The notes: a model not told the origin generated them from the letters alone. Counted from the first letter of the stretch, positions 16,292 to 25,095 are shown. The stretch is DNA of 64,000 bases from Pseudomonadota bacterium (GCA_003353845.1 PIVT01000009.1:1-64000), one strand, 5' to 3'. Made by a program: numbers and translations.

Positions 16292-16765
16292 ATGACCTTG
16301 TATTCCAGTAGTGAAATCATCGATATCGCCAAGCAGGTGGAGCATGCGGGCGAAGCCTTTTACGCGGAAGCGCTCAAGTATCTAAAATCGAAGAAGGTGC
16401 GCGAACTCTTCACCCACCTCCATGGTGAAGAACTGCGCCACGCGAAACTCTTCGAGAAGATCCTCAGCGAAATCGACGGTGACACCGGACCCTGGCGCCA
16501 GGACGAAGAATACCTGGCCTACATGCGTGGACTCGTGCGCAATCAGGTCTTTCCCAGCCCTGAAGATGCGCGCCAACAGGCGGCCGCCCTTGAAGACGAG
16601 AAGGCGGCCATCATGCGAGCCATCAGCTTCGAAAAGGATTCCATCCTGTTCTTTCACGAGTTGCGCAATGTGCTGGCGGAAGAGAACCGAGGTGTCATCG
16701 ACTCTCTGGTCGACGAAGAACGCAGCCACCTTCAGGCGCTGAATAAGTTGCTGGATGATCTCTAA
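16292..16765 (+). CDS. ferritin-like diiron protein (rubrerythrin type, no rubredoxin domain)
   Basis: A 157-residue four-helix-bundle protein with every expected diiron ligand: Glu18, Glu47xxHis50 (EELRH), Glu114 (SFEKDSI) and Glu143xxHis146 (EERSH). It lacks the C-terminal rubredoxin domain, so it resembles the short rubrerythrin/ferritin-like family that detoxifies peroxide or stores iron. Adjacent genes for a small membrane protein and a peroxiredoxin fit an oxidative-stress context, although there is no operon link. Confidence 0.85.
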   Translation: MTLYSSSEIIDIAKQVEHAGEAFYAEALKYLKSKKVRELFTHLHGEELRHAKLFEKILSEIDGDTGPWRQDEEYLAYMRGLVRNQVFPSPEDARQQAAALEDEKAAIMRAISFEKDSILFFHELRNVLAEENRGVIDSLVDEERSHLQALNKLLDDL

Positions 16766-16862
16766 CTCAGGGACGGTGAATTCGAGCCTCTGTCAAAACC
16801 CAGACAAAAACGGACAAAACTCAAGCAAGTCTCTGGTTTACTAATAGAAGTGTAGACTTGGT

Positions 16863-17021
16863 TTACGCGTCGGTTGTCACAGGTGCCAACCAGGCCGGGC
16901 GTTTTCGTTCACCGGCGTAGCGGGCCCGGGCCCAGCCGTTAAGGAATCCCAATATCGCGCCGAGAGCGATACCACTAAGGGCACAAAAGAGGGTTGATCG
17001 GAAGATTTCTAATTCACTCAT
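16863..17021 (-). CDS. 52-residue single-pass membrane protein
   Basis: A short frame read leftwards from an ATG at 17021, with a strong GGGAGGCGG ribosome site just upstream. The product has a short polar start (MSELEIFRST), one membrane helix with a Gly/Ala zipper-like face (FCALSGIALGAILGFLNGW, about 12-30), then a basic tail (ARARYAGERKRP) that would stay in the cytoplasm. I know no matching family. The good ribosome site, membrane segment and positive-inside tail support a real gene. Confidence 0.6.
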   Translation of the reverse strand: MSELEIFRSTLFCALSGIALGAILGFLNGWARARYAGERKRPAWLAPVTTDA

Positions 17022-17138
17022 GTACCGCCTCCCTAAGGCTTTGAATCACTCTTACGGCTCCTTGGTATCATCGCGGGGAAGGCAATTAATGTGACTTAAA
17101 TCACAGGGGCTTAATCAAGATAATTTTTTTAATGAGGA

Positions 17139-17163
17139 GAACAAAAGCTGCTGTTTTTTGTTC
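17139..17163. repeat. short inverted repeat GAACAAAA
   Basis: GAACAAAA (17139-17146) pairs with TTTTGTTC (17156-17163) across nine bases. It lies just beyond the stop of the chemoreceptor remnant and upstream of the 52-residue gene, so it could be the old gene's terminator or a regulator site. No clear T-run follows on the minus strand. Confidence 0.35.
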
Positions 17164-17183
17164 CAAAAACTAGATTGATTCCC

Positions 17184-17384
17184 CTAGATTTTGAATTGAG
17201 AAACAGCTTCGCGCAGGCGAGAGGCCGCGTCATCTAACTGTGTCACGGAGTCGACCCTGTGCTGGGTCGATTCCATATTCGCACTGGTGCCGGCGTTGAT
17301 CTCCTCGAGTAGGCCCACACCGTCCTTACACACCTTGGCCTGCTGCTCCAAGGTCAGCGCAATTTCTCGACTGCCCTTGTGCAC
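17184..17384 (-). pseudogene. C-terminal remnant of a methyl-accepting chemotaxis protein
   Basis: The last 66 residues read EIALTLEQQAKVCKDGVGLL, an EINAGTSANMESTQH stretch and the ending LDDAASRLREAVSQFKI. That ending is the classic close of chemoreceptors (LxxxAxxLxxxVxxFKI). No signalling hairpin, HAMP or sensor region lies upstream; the frame dissolves into AT-rich sequence and then meets the promoter of the peroxiredoxin gene on the other strand. It is best read as the leftover 3' end of a deleted receptor gene. Confidence 0.65.
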
Positions 17385-17477
17385 TTGCTCTAGCGAGGCA
17401 GAAACAACATGTTCTTCAAAATAAATTAAAGTAGAATTATAAAAACCACTAATGCCTGTTAAGGAGTACTGCAGTCG

Positions 17478-18341
17478 ATGCCATCACCCCGTGCTAAATC
17501 GCTCTTCATCCTTCCCTTTCTCCTGATGCAGATCCTCCTCTTCCTGCTCTCTGGCTACCAACTTTGGGCCGAAGGACTCTTTCTCAGTTGGACATCGCCC
17601 CTGCTCTCTTCCCTGGCCTTTTTATGGACCATCGGCTACCTCGCGACCAGTGGAAAAGCACGCACCAGCGCCAACCTACATGCCCTGGTGGGCGTCAGCA
17701 TCGCCGCTGTTTTGCTCGGCTTCATCGCGCTTGAGCAAGCCCCCGCCGAGGCCGGGCAGGCCCTCTTGTACACCTGCCTGAGCAGCCTGGGTAATCTGGC
17801 TTATGTGTTTTGGTTCTCGCGCCTGGAACGGGACCACAACCCCGCGCTGGACCCGGGACAACCCTTGATGAAATTCACCCTGCACAACCTGGCCGGAGAG
17901 AAGCTTTCCTCCAAAGACCTGATTGGAAAACCCACCATCTATCTCTTCTATCGAGGAAGTTGGTGCCCCATTTGCGTGGCGCAGGTCAAAGAGATCGCCC
18001 AGCAATATCGAGAGTTACAGGAGCGCGGTGTCCGCGTGGCATTAATCAGTTCACAGCCCGAAAAAATGACCCAAGACCTCTCCAAACGATTCGACGTGCC
18101 CATGGATTTTTACGTAGACCCCAAGAATCATGCAGCCACCAAGTTGGGCATTGTCCACCCCTACGGTTTGCCGTTTGGCATGCAACCCTTGGGCTATGAA
18201 AAGGACACGGTCTTCCCCACGGTAATCATCACCGATGCCCAGGGTTCCATCTTATTTTCGGATCAGACGGACAATTATCGTGTGCGCCCTGAGCCCGAAA
18301 CTTTTCTGCGCGTGCTCGACGGCCACAGCGCCATCGCCTGA
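17478..18341 (+). CDS. membrane-anchored peroxiredoxin (AhpC/TSA family)
   Basis: A 287-residue protein in two halves. Residues 8-115 contain four hydrophobic segments (about 8-26, 35-57, 67-85 and 95-113). Residues 125-283 form an AhpC/TSA domain with the active-site segment YRGSWCPICVAQVKE (Cys163, Cys166) and later PTVIITDAQGSILF. The CPxC pair resembles the peroxiredoxin-like AhpC/TSA_2 group. Peroxide reduction or thiol exchange at the membrane is likely. AAGGAG lies before the ATG. The N-terminal membrane half is unusual for this family. Confidence 0.8.
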   Translation: MPSPRAKSLFILPFLLMQILLFLLSGYQLWAEGLFLSWTSPLLSSLAFLWTIGYLATSGKARTSANLHALVGVSIAAVLLGFIALEQAPAEAGQALLYTCLSSLGNLAYVFWFSRLERDHNPALDPGQPLMKFTLHNLAGEKLSSKDLIGKPTIYLFYRGSWCPICVAQVKEIAQQYRELQERGVRVALISSQPEKMTQDLSKRFDVPMDFYVDPKNHAATKLGIVHPYGLPFGMQPLGYEKDTVFPTVIITDAQGSILFSDQTDNYRVRPEPETFLRVLDGHSAIA

Positions 18342-18364
18342 CCCTCAATGCGGTTCAAGACGGC

Positions 18365-19240
18365 TCAACTCGGTTTATCTTTCAATTGCCGAATCAATCC
18401 CTCTTGGGCGATGGAAGCGACTAGGATGCCGTCACGCGTAAAGATTTTCCCCGTGCCGAAGCCACGCGCGCCGGACGTACTGGGGCTCTCCAGGCTGTAG
18501 AGCAACCATTCGTCCACGCGAAAGGGGCGATGAAACCACATGGCGTGATCCAAGCTGGCCATTTGTAATTTATCGAAACGAAACCAAGCGCCGTGGGGCA
18601 GCATGGATGTAGCGAGAATGCCCATGTCCGACGCGTAACCCAAAATCGCTTGGTGTATGGCCAGGTCATCACTCAAGCGATCGGCGGCGCGAAACCAAAT
18701 ACTTTGGTGCGGGGCTTGCTCGTGCTCGCCGATAAAATCCATGGCTTCCACGCGGCGCATTTCAATGGGCTTATTGCCACTCTTACCAACCACTTGTTGA
18801 ACGCGCTTCATCACCTCTGCTGGAAGTTGCGACAGCAGCTCATCCTCGGTGGGCAAATCTTCGGGATCGGGCACATCGGGCATCTCCACCTGATGACTTA
18901 ATCCCTCCTCTTCTACTTGAAAAGAAATCGACGTGTTAAAAATGGCTTTCCCGTTCTGAATGGCGACAACGCGGCGTGTGGTAAAACTTCGACCGTCGCG
19001 GATGCGATCGACTTCGTACAAAATCGGTACCGAGGGATCCCCGGGGCGAAGGAAATAGGCGTGCATGGAGTGCACCACGCGTCCCTCCACCGTGCGCTGG
19101 GCCGCGATCAGCGCCTGGCCCAAGACCTGTCCGCCAAAGACGCGCATTTTAATTTTCTTGTGATTTTGACCGCGAAAGAGATTCACCTCGATGGGTTCTA
19201 GATCGAGAATGGACAAAAGCTCATCGAGAACTTGGGGCAT
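18365..19240 (-). CDS. tesB: acyl-CoA thioesterase II
   Basis: A 291-residue double-hotdog thioesterase like TesB, which hydrolyses medium- to long-chain acyl-CoA. Family marks are FGGQVLGQALIAAQRTV, HSMHAYFLRPGDP, DGRSFTTRRVVAIQNGKAIF, and in the second half LDHAMWFHRPFRVDEWLLYS with the end segment VASIAQEGLIR. The expected catalytic Asp, Ser/Thr and Gln fall in these blocks. The ATG at 19240 was chosen because AAAGGAA lies just upstream and the preceding 23 residues are not conserved-looking. It converges with the peroxiredoxin gene. Confidence 0.92.
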   Translation of the reverse strand: MPQVLDELLSILDLEPIEVNLFRGQNHKKIKMRVFGGQVLGQALIAAQRTVEGRVVHSMHAYFLRPGDPSVPILYEVDRIRDGRSFTTRRVVAIQNGKAIFNTSISFQVEEEGLSHQVEMPDVPDPEDLPTEDELLSQLPAEVMKRVQQVVGKSGNKPIEMRRVEAMDFIGEHEQAPHQSIWFRAADRLSDDLAIHQAILGYASDMGILATSMLPHGAWFRFDKLQMASLDHAMWFHRPFRVDEWLLYSLESPSTSGARGFGTGKIFTRDGILVASIAQEGLIRQLKDKPS

Positions 19241-19512
19241 GCAGGTTCCTTTCAGGCTGTACAAGCCAGCGCAGAGGCCGGTAAAAATCGGCTCTAGGCC
19301 AAAAAACAATCTAGTTGCAAGCTACCAATCTGAAATCCACACGGCGAGCCACCGCTTTGTGGCCAAGCCCCCTCCCAAACAATACGGGAAAACGGTACCG
19401 TAAACCCATGCGGGGTCGACGGACTCGATCCTTCCAGAGCCGCGGGCAGCTCAACACCCAACCCGTCTCAAACCAAAACCACCCAACAAATAAGAGAAAA
19501 GAGAAAAACGGC

Positions 19513-20403
19513 ATGTCCAAAACCGACACAACCTCCTCCTTCAACCAGTTCCAGGGTACCCAGGGCTACATTGCCTCCACGCCACTCATGGATGCAGTGA
19601 ATTGCGCCATTGCCCTGGAGCGACCGCTGCTGATCAAAGGCGAGCCGGGGACAGGAAAGACGCTTTTGGCGAACCACGTGGCCGAGAGCCTGGGGATGCC
19701 CATGGAGAGCTGGCACATCAAATCCACCTCCAAAGCTTGTGACGGCCTGTACGTCTACGACACGTTACAGCGACTCAATGATGCTCGATTTGGGGATGGT
19801 GATGTCCAAGACATTCGCAGCTATATCAAGCCAGGACCCTTGGGCCGAGTATTTGCAGCAGAGAATCGCCACGTGTTGCTCATCGATGAAATCGACAAGG
19901 CCGATCTCGAATTCCCCAATGACATTCTGCGCGAAATCGACGAAATGCGCTTTACCGTGCTGGAGACCGGTGATGAAGTAATCGCCAAGCAGCGCCCGGT
20001 GGTGATCATCACCTCGAATAATGAGAAAGAATTGCCTGACGCCTTTTTGCGACGCTGTGTGTTCCACTTCATCGACTTCCCCGATCGCGAACTCATGAAA
20101 GAGATCGTTGACGTCCATCACCCTCACCTGGACACCAAGCTACTCGATCAGGTGCTGATCAAATTCTATTGGTTGCGGGAGCAAGGGGAACTGCGCAAGA
20201 AGCCGTCTACTTCGGAGCTCATCGATTGGATCGCAGCCCTGCTGCGTTCCGGTATCAGTACGGAACAACTCGAAGAACACATCCCCTTCTTGGGTGCCTT
20301 GCTGAAAAACGAGCAGGACACTGTGGGTGTCAGCAGTTACCAAGAGCGCGGAGGACGCATGCCCGCAGCGTGGTCCGACTTGGGCGCAAAATACAACCAG
20401 TAA
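19513..20403 (+). CDS. MoxR-like AAA+ ATPase paired with a CoxE-type vWA protein
   Basis: A 296-residue AAA+ ATPase with Walker A GEPGTGKT (43-50), Walker B VLLIDEIDKA (about 119-128) and sensor 1 VIITSNNEKELPDAFLRRC. It belongs to the CoxD/MoxR branch that is paired with vWA proteins and is not the Bat-type MoxR. The following gene encodes such a partner 36 bases downstream. The pair probably forms a metal- or cofactor-inserting chaperone for an enzyme not present in this window. The frame is open for 66 codons upstream, but the MSKTD start fits the family. Confidence 0.88.
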   Translation: MSKTDTTSSFNQFQGTQGYIASTPLMDAVNCAIALERPLLIKGEPGTGKTLLANHVAESLGMPMESWHIKSTSKACDGLYVYDTLQRLNDARFGDGDVQDIRSYIKPGPLGRVFAAENRHVLLIDEIDKADLEFPNDILREIDEMRFTVLETGDEVIAKQRPVVIITSNNEKELPDAFLRRCVFHFIDFPDRELMKEIVDVHHPHLDTKLLDQVLIKFYWLREQGELRKKPSTSELIDWIAALLRSGISTEQLEEHIPFLGALLKNEQDTVGVSSYQERGGRMPAAWSDLGAKYNQ

Positions 20404-20439
20404 GCGTTTCCACAACCTCTTACCAAAGGATCCTCAGCG

Positions 20440-21645
20440 ATGTTTCTCGACCTTTTTTACGGACTGCGCGATGAAGGCGTGCCCGTGGCCATCCAAGAGT
20501 GGAACATGCTCATGGACGGACTCCAGAAAGGTTTGCATCGCTCCAACCTGCTGCATTTTTATTACTTGTCGCGTGCCTGCCTGATCAAGAGCGAGAGTTA
20601 TTACGACAAATTTGATCGCGTGTTTGCGCGGGTCTTTAAAGGCGTGGAAGGCGAACTCGACATCACCGACGAAGTGTTGGAATGGCTCGACGACCCCAAA
20701 AATTTCCCCGAACTCACCGAGGAACAGCGCGCGGCCCTGGAACACCTCTCGCGCGATGAGCTATATCAACGCTTCTTGGAAACCCTGGCCGAACAAACCG
20801 AGCGCCACGATGGCGGGGACAAGTGGGTGGGGACGGGAGGTCGCTCACCCTATGGACACGGCGGCGAACATCCCACGGGCATACGGGTGGGAGGACCGGC
20901 CAAGAGTCGCTCCGCCATGAAAGTCGCCGAAGATCGCCAATTCCAGAATTACCGGACCGACGAAACCCTGGACTTGAGACAAGTCAAGATGGCCCTCAAA
21001 AAGCTGCGACGCTTGACGCGCAGCGGCCCACTGGAGGAACTGGACATCGATGGCACCGTCGATGAGACCTGCCGCAACGGGGGCGAAATCGACTTCGTGT
21101 ATCGGGCCGAACGAAGAAACAATATCCGCCTGCTTTTGCTCATGGACGTCGGCGGCACCATGGACCCGTACTTCAAGCCCGTGAGCCGCCTGCTCACAGC
21201 CCTGCACGAAGAACATGCCCTGCGCGATTTCAAGGCCTACTACTTCCACAATTGCGTGTATGACAACCTCTACACCGATGCCAGCCTGATCCGCCGCTAC
21301 GCGGTCCCCACAGCCGATGTCATGCACAAGCTCGACGAACGATGGAAGGTGGTCCTCGTCGGCGACGCGGCCATGCACCCCGGCGAGCTCATGCACGAGT
21401 TCGGCAATATCAATCCGCGGCGCGAAAGCCAAACCACCGGGGCCCAGTGGCTCGCGCGTATCAACGACCATTTCCAGCGCTGCATTTGGATCAACCCGGA
21501 CCCCAAAAAGTATTGGGAAAGCACCCATACCACGCGCGCCATTTCGCAATTGTTTCCCATGTATCACTTATCGGTGGACGGTATTTCCGAAGCCATGTCA
21601 GCCTTGATCGGGGCGCGTCCTAGCGCGCCCGGCCCAACGCATTAA
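20440..21645 (+). CDS. CoxE-like von Willebrand A protein
   Basis: A 401-residue protein with an N-terminal helical domain, a linker (residues 110-170) and a C-terminal vWA-like domain. The motif LLLLMDVGGTMDPYFKPVSR replaces the usual DxSxS by DVGGT, as is common in this subfamily, so metal binding may differ. KVVLVGDAAMHPGELM and a Trp/Ile stretch (CIWINPDPKKYWESTHTT) follow. It is the partner of the upstream AAA+ ATPase. A potential target operon was not seen nearby. Confidence 0.85.
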   Translation: MFLDLFYGLRDEGVPVAIQEWNMLMDGLQKGLHRSNLLHFYYLSRACLIKSESYYDKFDRVFARVFKGVEGELDITDEVLEWLDDPKNFPELTEEQRAALEHLSRDELYQRFLETLAEQTERHDGGDKWVGTGGRSPYGHGGEHPTGIRVGGPAKSRSAMKVAEDRQFQNYRTDETLDLRQVKMALKKLRRLTRSGPLEELDIDGTVDETCRNGGEIDFVYRAERRNNIRLLLLMDVGGTMDPYFKPVSRLLTALHEEHALRDFKAYYFHNCVYDNLYTDASLIRRYAVPTADVMHKLDERWKVVLVGDAAMHPGELMHEFGNINPRRESQTTGAQWLARINDHFQRCIWINPDPKKYWESTHTTRAISQLFPMYHLSVDGISEAMSALIGARPSAPGPTH

Positions 21646-21670
21646 CGCATCGAAATAGGAGACTTCGCAA

Positions 21671-22288
21671 GTGGAGGAAAGCATACACCTGGCAATCAAT
21701 TGGCTAGTGGAAACTGTGGCCCAGTGGGGCTACACCGGCATCTTCCTCATGATGTTTATCGAATCCAGCTTCGTGCCCTTCCCCAGCGAAGTGGCCATGA
21801 TCCCTGCTGGCTACCTGGCTTCCCAAGAACGCATGAACGCCGGGCTAGCCATACTGGCTGGCGTTGGAGGCAGCTTGGGTGGAGCTCTTTTGAATTACCA
21901 ATTGGCCCTGCACTTGGGCCTGCCCGTGCTGGAGCGCATTGGGAAATACTTCTTTCTCAAGCCCGAATCCTTCGAATCGGCCGAAGCCTACTTTGAGAAC
22001 CACGGTGAAGTGACCACTTTTGTCGGGCGACTGATTCCCGGTATTCGCCAACTGATTTCCGTGCCCGCGGGTCTGGCGCGCATGAACCTGCCGCGCTTTT
22101 GCCTTTACACGAGCTTGGGCGCTGGGATGTGGAGCACCATCTTGGTGGCCGTGGGTTACGTGGCCGGAGAAAACGAGGAGCTCTGGCGCCCCCTACTCAA
22201 AGAAGTCACCCTGGCTGCCCTACTGGCCCTGGTGGCGCTGGTCGTGGTTTACCTCGTGCTGCATCACCGCAAAAAAGCCAAACAGTAA
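21671..22288 (+). CDS. DedA-family membrane protein (VTT domain)
   Basis: A 205-residue DedA protein: the N-terminal motif FIESSFVPFPSEVAMIPAGYLA, a re-entrant glycine-rich segment (GVGGSLGGALLNYQLA), and the conserved FVGRLIPGIRQLISVPAGLARM block, whose Arg/Gly/Pro residues are required in characterised DedA proteins for lipid scrambling and proton-linked transport. Several membrane helices follow and the tail is basic. The start is GTG. Its 3' end overlaps the convergent dgkA gene by 25 bases. Confidence 0.92.
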   Translation: MEESIHLAINWLVETVAQWGYTGIFLMMFIESSFVPFPSEVAMIPAGYLASQERMNAGLAILAGVGGSLGGALLNYQLALHLGLPVLERIGKYFFLKPESFESAEAYFENHGEVTTFVGRLIPGIRQLISVPAGLARMNLPRFCLYTSLGAGMWSTILVAVGYVAGENEELWRPLLKEVTLAALLALVALVVVYLVLHHRKKAKQ

Positions 22289-22647
22289 GGCCAGAACACG
22301 AGAACTCCCACAATGGCGGCAGTGAGGGCTGCCATCAGCACAGCACCCGCTGCAATGTCCTTGGCTTGCCCGATCAGGGGATGCGGATCCAAGCTCACGG
22401 CGTCGGCCAGCACTTCCAGCGCCGTATTAAAGGCCTCCGCACTCCACACCAAGCCCATGGCAAGCACCAGGATGACCCATTCCATGGCAGTTACCTGGAA
22501 CCCGCACCCAGCCACCACAACCAAGATCGTGGCTATGAAATGGAGTTTTGCATTGCGCTGACTTCTCCATACCAAAGCGACTCCACGGCCCGCATTGGCG
22601 AAACTCTTCCCTCGACTGCACCAAAAGCCTTTCCCATCCGCATTCAT
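22264..22647 (-). CDS. dgkA: diacylglycerol/undecaprenol kinase
   Basis: A 127-residue small membrane kinase of the DgkA type with three membrane segments. Motifs are RGVALVWRSQRNAKLHF, then VWSAEAFNTALEVLADAVS with the conserved Glu/Asn pair, and AKDIAAGAVLMAALTAAIVGV. It recycles diacylglycerol or undecaprenol by ATP-dependent phosphorylation. The ATG at 22647 follows GAGGAGG by five bases; longer open sequence upstream is not conserved-looking. It overlaps dedA tail to tail by 25 bases. Confidence 0.9.
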   Translation of the reverse strand: MNADGKGFWCSRGKSFANAGRGVALVWRSQRNAKLHFIATILVVVAGCGFQVTAMEWVILVLAMGLVWSAEAFNTALEVLADAVSLDPHPLIGQAKDIAAGAVLMAALTAAIVGVLVFWPYCLAFLR

Positions 22648-23404
22648 TGCCGCCTCCTCGGCTCCTCTGGTCTTCGTCAGCCAAAAATTTCCGCAGGGCT
22701 GTGACCGTTTCTGACCCACTGCTCCAAGAAAATATCTCCTGTTGATCCAAAGGATTATCTCATTCACAGGAGGAAGCAGCATGGCTATTTTGACGCGTCT
22801 CTCAGGACCTGGCTCACAGCCTGGCTCACGCTCTGTTTCAAGATCGGGTTCGGCATTTCAGCTCTCGTCCAGGAAACTCACGCAACTTACACCAAGGGAG
22901 ATCGAAATCTGGAAGATACGCAATTGTATTCATGGGCCGGAGCAACGCCCTTGGCCCATTGAAAAATCCTGTTTTTCGCCTGAGCCTTCTCTTTTTAAAA
23001 GGCACCTTTTTAAAAGTTTCCAGGGCTTGCGTCAGAGGTTTGTTGAGATCCGAAGAGTCATCACCAGCGTATTTTTTCAACTGCTGAGCCACAGCAGGAA
23101 CCCCAGAAAGCGGCTGTATGCAAAGCACAAACTAGCTGCTGCCGGAGGGGGGTTCCGCCGACCGTCCCTCAGGCCTTGGGCGGCCTGAGGGGGGGTCCAA
23201 TCCAGCCGAAATACATTGCCCACTAAGAAATTTGAACCAATCGGCTATTCGTTAATCACTGTACTCAGCCTTGCAGGAATACTCTAAAGCAGCCTGATAG
23301 GCCTACCGATCCATAGTTAGCAAATCCATGAATAGCGGAATGGAATGGAATGTATTGGCGTCGAAAGTAGGCTCGACCCAGCCCCGCACGGTCCGGAGAG
23401 CAGT
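22648..23404. other. 757 bp region without a confident gene
   Basis: Both strands have short open frames here, but none has a ribosome site, a domain or a signal peptide that I recognise. The block includes two 11-base direct repeats CTTTTTAAAAG (22991-23001 and 23006-23016) spaced by 15 bases and a strong hairpin at 23166-23191. It may be decayed DNA or contain a small RNA. Confidence 0.4.
23166..23191 (+). terminator. strong 10 bp hairpin, terminator-like but G-rich tail
   Basis: CCCTCAGGCC (23166-23175) and GGCCTGAGGG (23182-23191) form a perfect stem around TTGGGC. On the plus strand it is followed by a G-run, not a T-run. It lies within a gene-poor region and has no clear upstream gene on either strand. 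Confidence 0.45.
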
Positions 23405-23737
23405 ATGCAGTTTCACCCAGCCAAGCTCGTGCTCATTGCGGCATGTATACTTCTGCCGGCTTGCGCTGCTAAACAGGCACCCTCTGAAGCCAACACCAGC
23501 CAGTACCAGATCGAGGCCGAAATGGAGTTTGACCGCCTCTCATGGAAGTTCGAGGGCACCCCTGACATCTTTCTGCTTAATACCTGCTACGATTTGTACG
23601 GATTTTTGGAGGAAGGCTACGTCGATTTCGTGGGTGTTCTCGAGTGTTACCACGAGCAAGTTACCGAAGATAATCCTGTTGCCGAAGAGACCGGTCCTCG
23701 AGATCTTCGGCCTAAAAGCGAGCGCGAGGCCAACTAG
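23405..23737 (+). CDS. small lipoprotein, CYHEQ family (paralogue 1)
   Basis: A 110-residue lipoprotein with lipobox LLPAC (Cys20). Its mature region shares a distinctive pattern with two other genes in this window (23898-24251 and 59367-59741): a WKFEGTPDIFLLNTCYDLYG stretch, then GVLECYHEQV, and a tail containing PRDLRPK. Two conserved Cys and an acidic N-terminal helix suggest a small disulfide-bonded domain. Ribosome site CCGGAGAG is shared by all three. No known family was recognised. Confidence 0.75.
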   Translation: MQFHPAKLVLIAACILLPACAAKQAPSEANTSQYQIEAEMEFDRLSWKFEGTPDIFLLNTCYDLYGFLEEGYVDFVGVLECYHEQVTEDNPVAEETGPRDLRPKSEREAN

Positions 23738-23897
23738 CAGCCCATTCGACCCCATCCTTAAAAGACGTCCATGACGACTAACATTAACATTTGCTACTCA
23801 GGCCCCCCTAGGGCCAGAAGCCCTAAAGACTGAACTAGAAGCCACCGATTCTAAGCTTAGGGGAAAACGACTTACTGGGACCGGAGACAGCATTTAC

Positions 23898-24251
23898 ATG
23901 CAGTTCAAGCTACTTCCTATAGCCCTGGCGGCCAGCCTGCTCAGCCTGACGGCCTGCGCGGGACTCTTTGGCGCAAAGGCACCTCAGCTGACGCCAGAAG
24001 AGCAATTGGCCCAGGAAAGCGCGCAGGCTGAATTCGATAGTCTTCAGACCTTGTCCTTTGAAGGCACGGCCGAAAGCGTCATTCTCGCCGCCTGCAATGA
24101 CTTGTACGGTTTCGAAAAAGGCTATACCAATTACGTTCGAATTTTAGAGTGCTATCACGAGCAAATTAGTGAGCCTGAAGCGCAAAGCACACCTCGGGAT
24201 CTCTCGCCCAGATCAACGGCCCCGAGAGACATCTCCCCCAAAACACAGTAA
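23898..24251 (+). CDS. small lipoprotein, CYHEQ family (paralogue 2)
   Basis: A 117-residue lipoprotein with lipobox LLSLTAC (Cys19). The core repeats the family pattern: SAQAEFDSLQTLSFEGTAE, then VILAACNDLYGF and RILECYHEQ. The tail has SP-type repeats (PRDLSPRS, TAPRDISPK). It is most like the third copy at 59367-59741, including matching sequence that runs about 20 bases past the stop codon. It lies 160 bases after paralogue 1. The CCGGAGA ribosome site is conserved. Role unknown; probably an envelope component. Confidence 0.78.
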   Translation: MQFKLLPIALAASLLSLTACAGLFGAKAPQLTPEEQLAQESAQAEFDSLQTLSFEGTAESVILAACNDLYGFEKGYTNYVRILECYHEQISEPEAQSTPRDLSPRSTAPRDISPKTQ

Positions 24252-24421
24252 GTGCCACGCCAGCCCTCAAGCCATCCCGCCATCGGGACTGCTTTTTCTT
24301 CACCTTTCCCCGGGTCAGTCCAAAGAACAGGGCAAGCGAGGGCGCTCAGACTTTCGAAAGCTACTGGAAACAGATAGAGTTTTTCACAGTCAAAGACGAG
24401 ACACGACCTCTAGGAGCAGGT

Positions 24422-25054
24422 ATGAGAGTGCAAAGTACAAGTTTTGAACACCGGGGAGCCATCCCCACGCGTTGCGCCTTGGGGATGTATGACAAGGCCG
24501 ATCACATTGCGCTAACCGACAACCGAAACCCACAGCTGAGCTGGACCGATCTTCCTGCCGACACGCAATCCCTCGTCTTGATTTGTCACGACAGCACTTG
24601 TCCAACCAGCGGAGACCAGGTCAACCAGGAAGGGGCAACCGTTCCCGCTGATTTACCCCGCACCGATTTTTATCATTGGGTCATGGTGGATATCTCCCCG
24701 ACGACCTCCAGTATTGCCGAAGGCGAGTTGAGCGATGGGGTGACACCTCACGGCAAGCCCCAAGCCCTGGGTTTCCCTGCCCGCCACGGACTCAATAACT
24801 ACACCGATTGGTTCGCCGGCGACTCCGAAATGGAAGGCAAGTACTTCGGTTACGATGGCCCCTGCCCCCCTTGGAATGATGAACTCATCCATCATTATCA
24901 TTTCACCCTGTACGCCTTGGATGTGGATCAATGCCCGATTAAAGGAGATTTTCGCGCTGCCGACGTGCTGGAAGCCATGGAGGGGCATATTCTCGCCCAA
25001 TCTTCCATTTCAGGCGCATATGCCATCAATCCCAATGCGGTAGACCAGGGATAA
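24422..25054 (+). CDS. YbhB/YbcL-family PEBP-like protein
   Basis: A 210-residue protein of the phosphatidylethanolamine-binding family (Raf kinase inhibitor-like). Conserved stretches are NPQLSWTDLPADTQSLVLIC, DFYHWVMVDIS and YDGPCPPWNDELIHHYHFTL, which build the anion-binding pocket. The bacterial members' function is unknown; they may bind small anionic ligands. AGGAGCAGG precedes the ATG. No signal peptide is visible, so it is cytosolic unless exported by another route. Confidence 0.88.
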   Translation: MRVQSTSFEHRGAIPTRCALGMYDKADHIALTDNRNPQLSWTDLPADTQSLVLICHDSTCPTSGDQVNQEGATVPADLPRTDFYHWVMVDISPTTSSIAEGELSDGVTPHGKPQALGFPARHGLNNYTDWFAGDSEMEGKYFGYDGPCPPWNDELIHHYHFTLYALDVDQCPIKGDFRAADVLEAMEGHILAQSSISGAYAINPNAVDQG

Positions 25055-25095
25055 AACATGCTGAACCTACTGACTATGGAAAGATTGAGGAACCC

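Noticed and set aside
22742-23188. Open frames on both strands between dgkA and the first small lipoprotein
   Set aside because: Neither strand has a ribosome site or recognisable domain. The minus-strand 96-residue frame has a protein-like segment but begins right after a stop and is repeat-rich.
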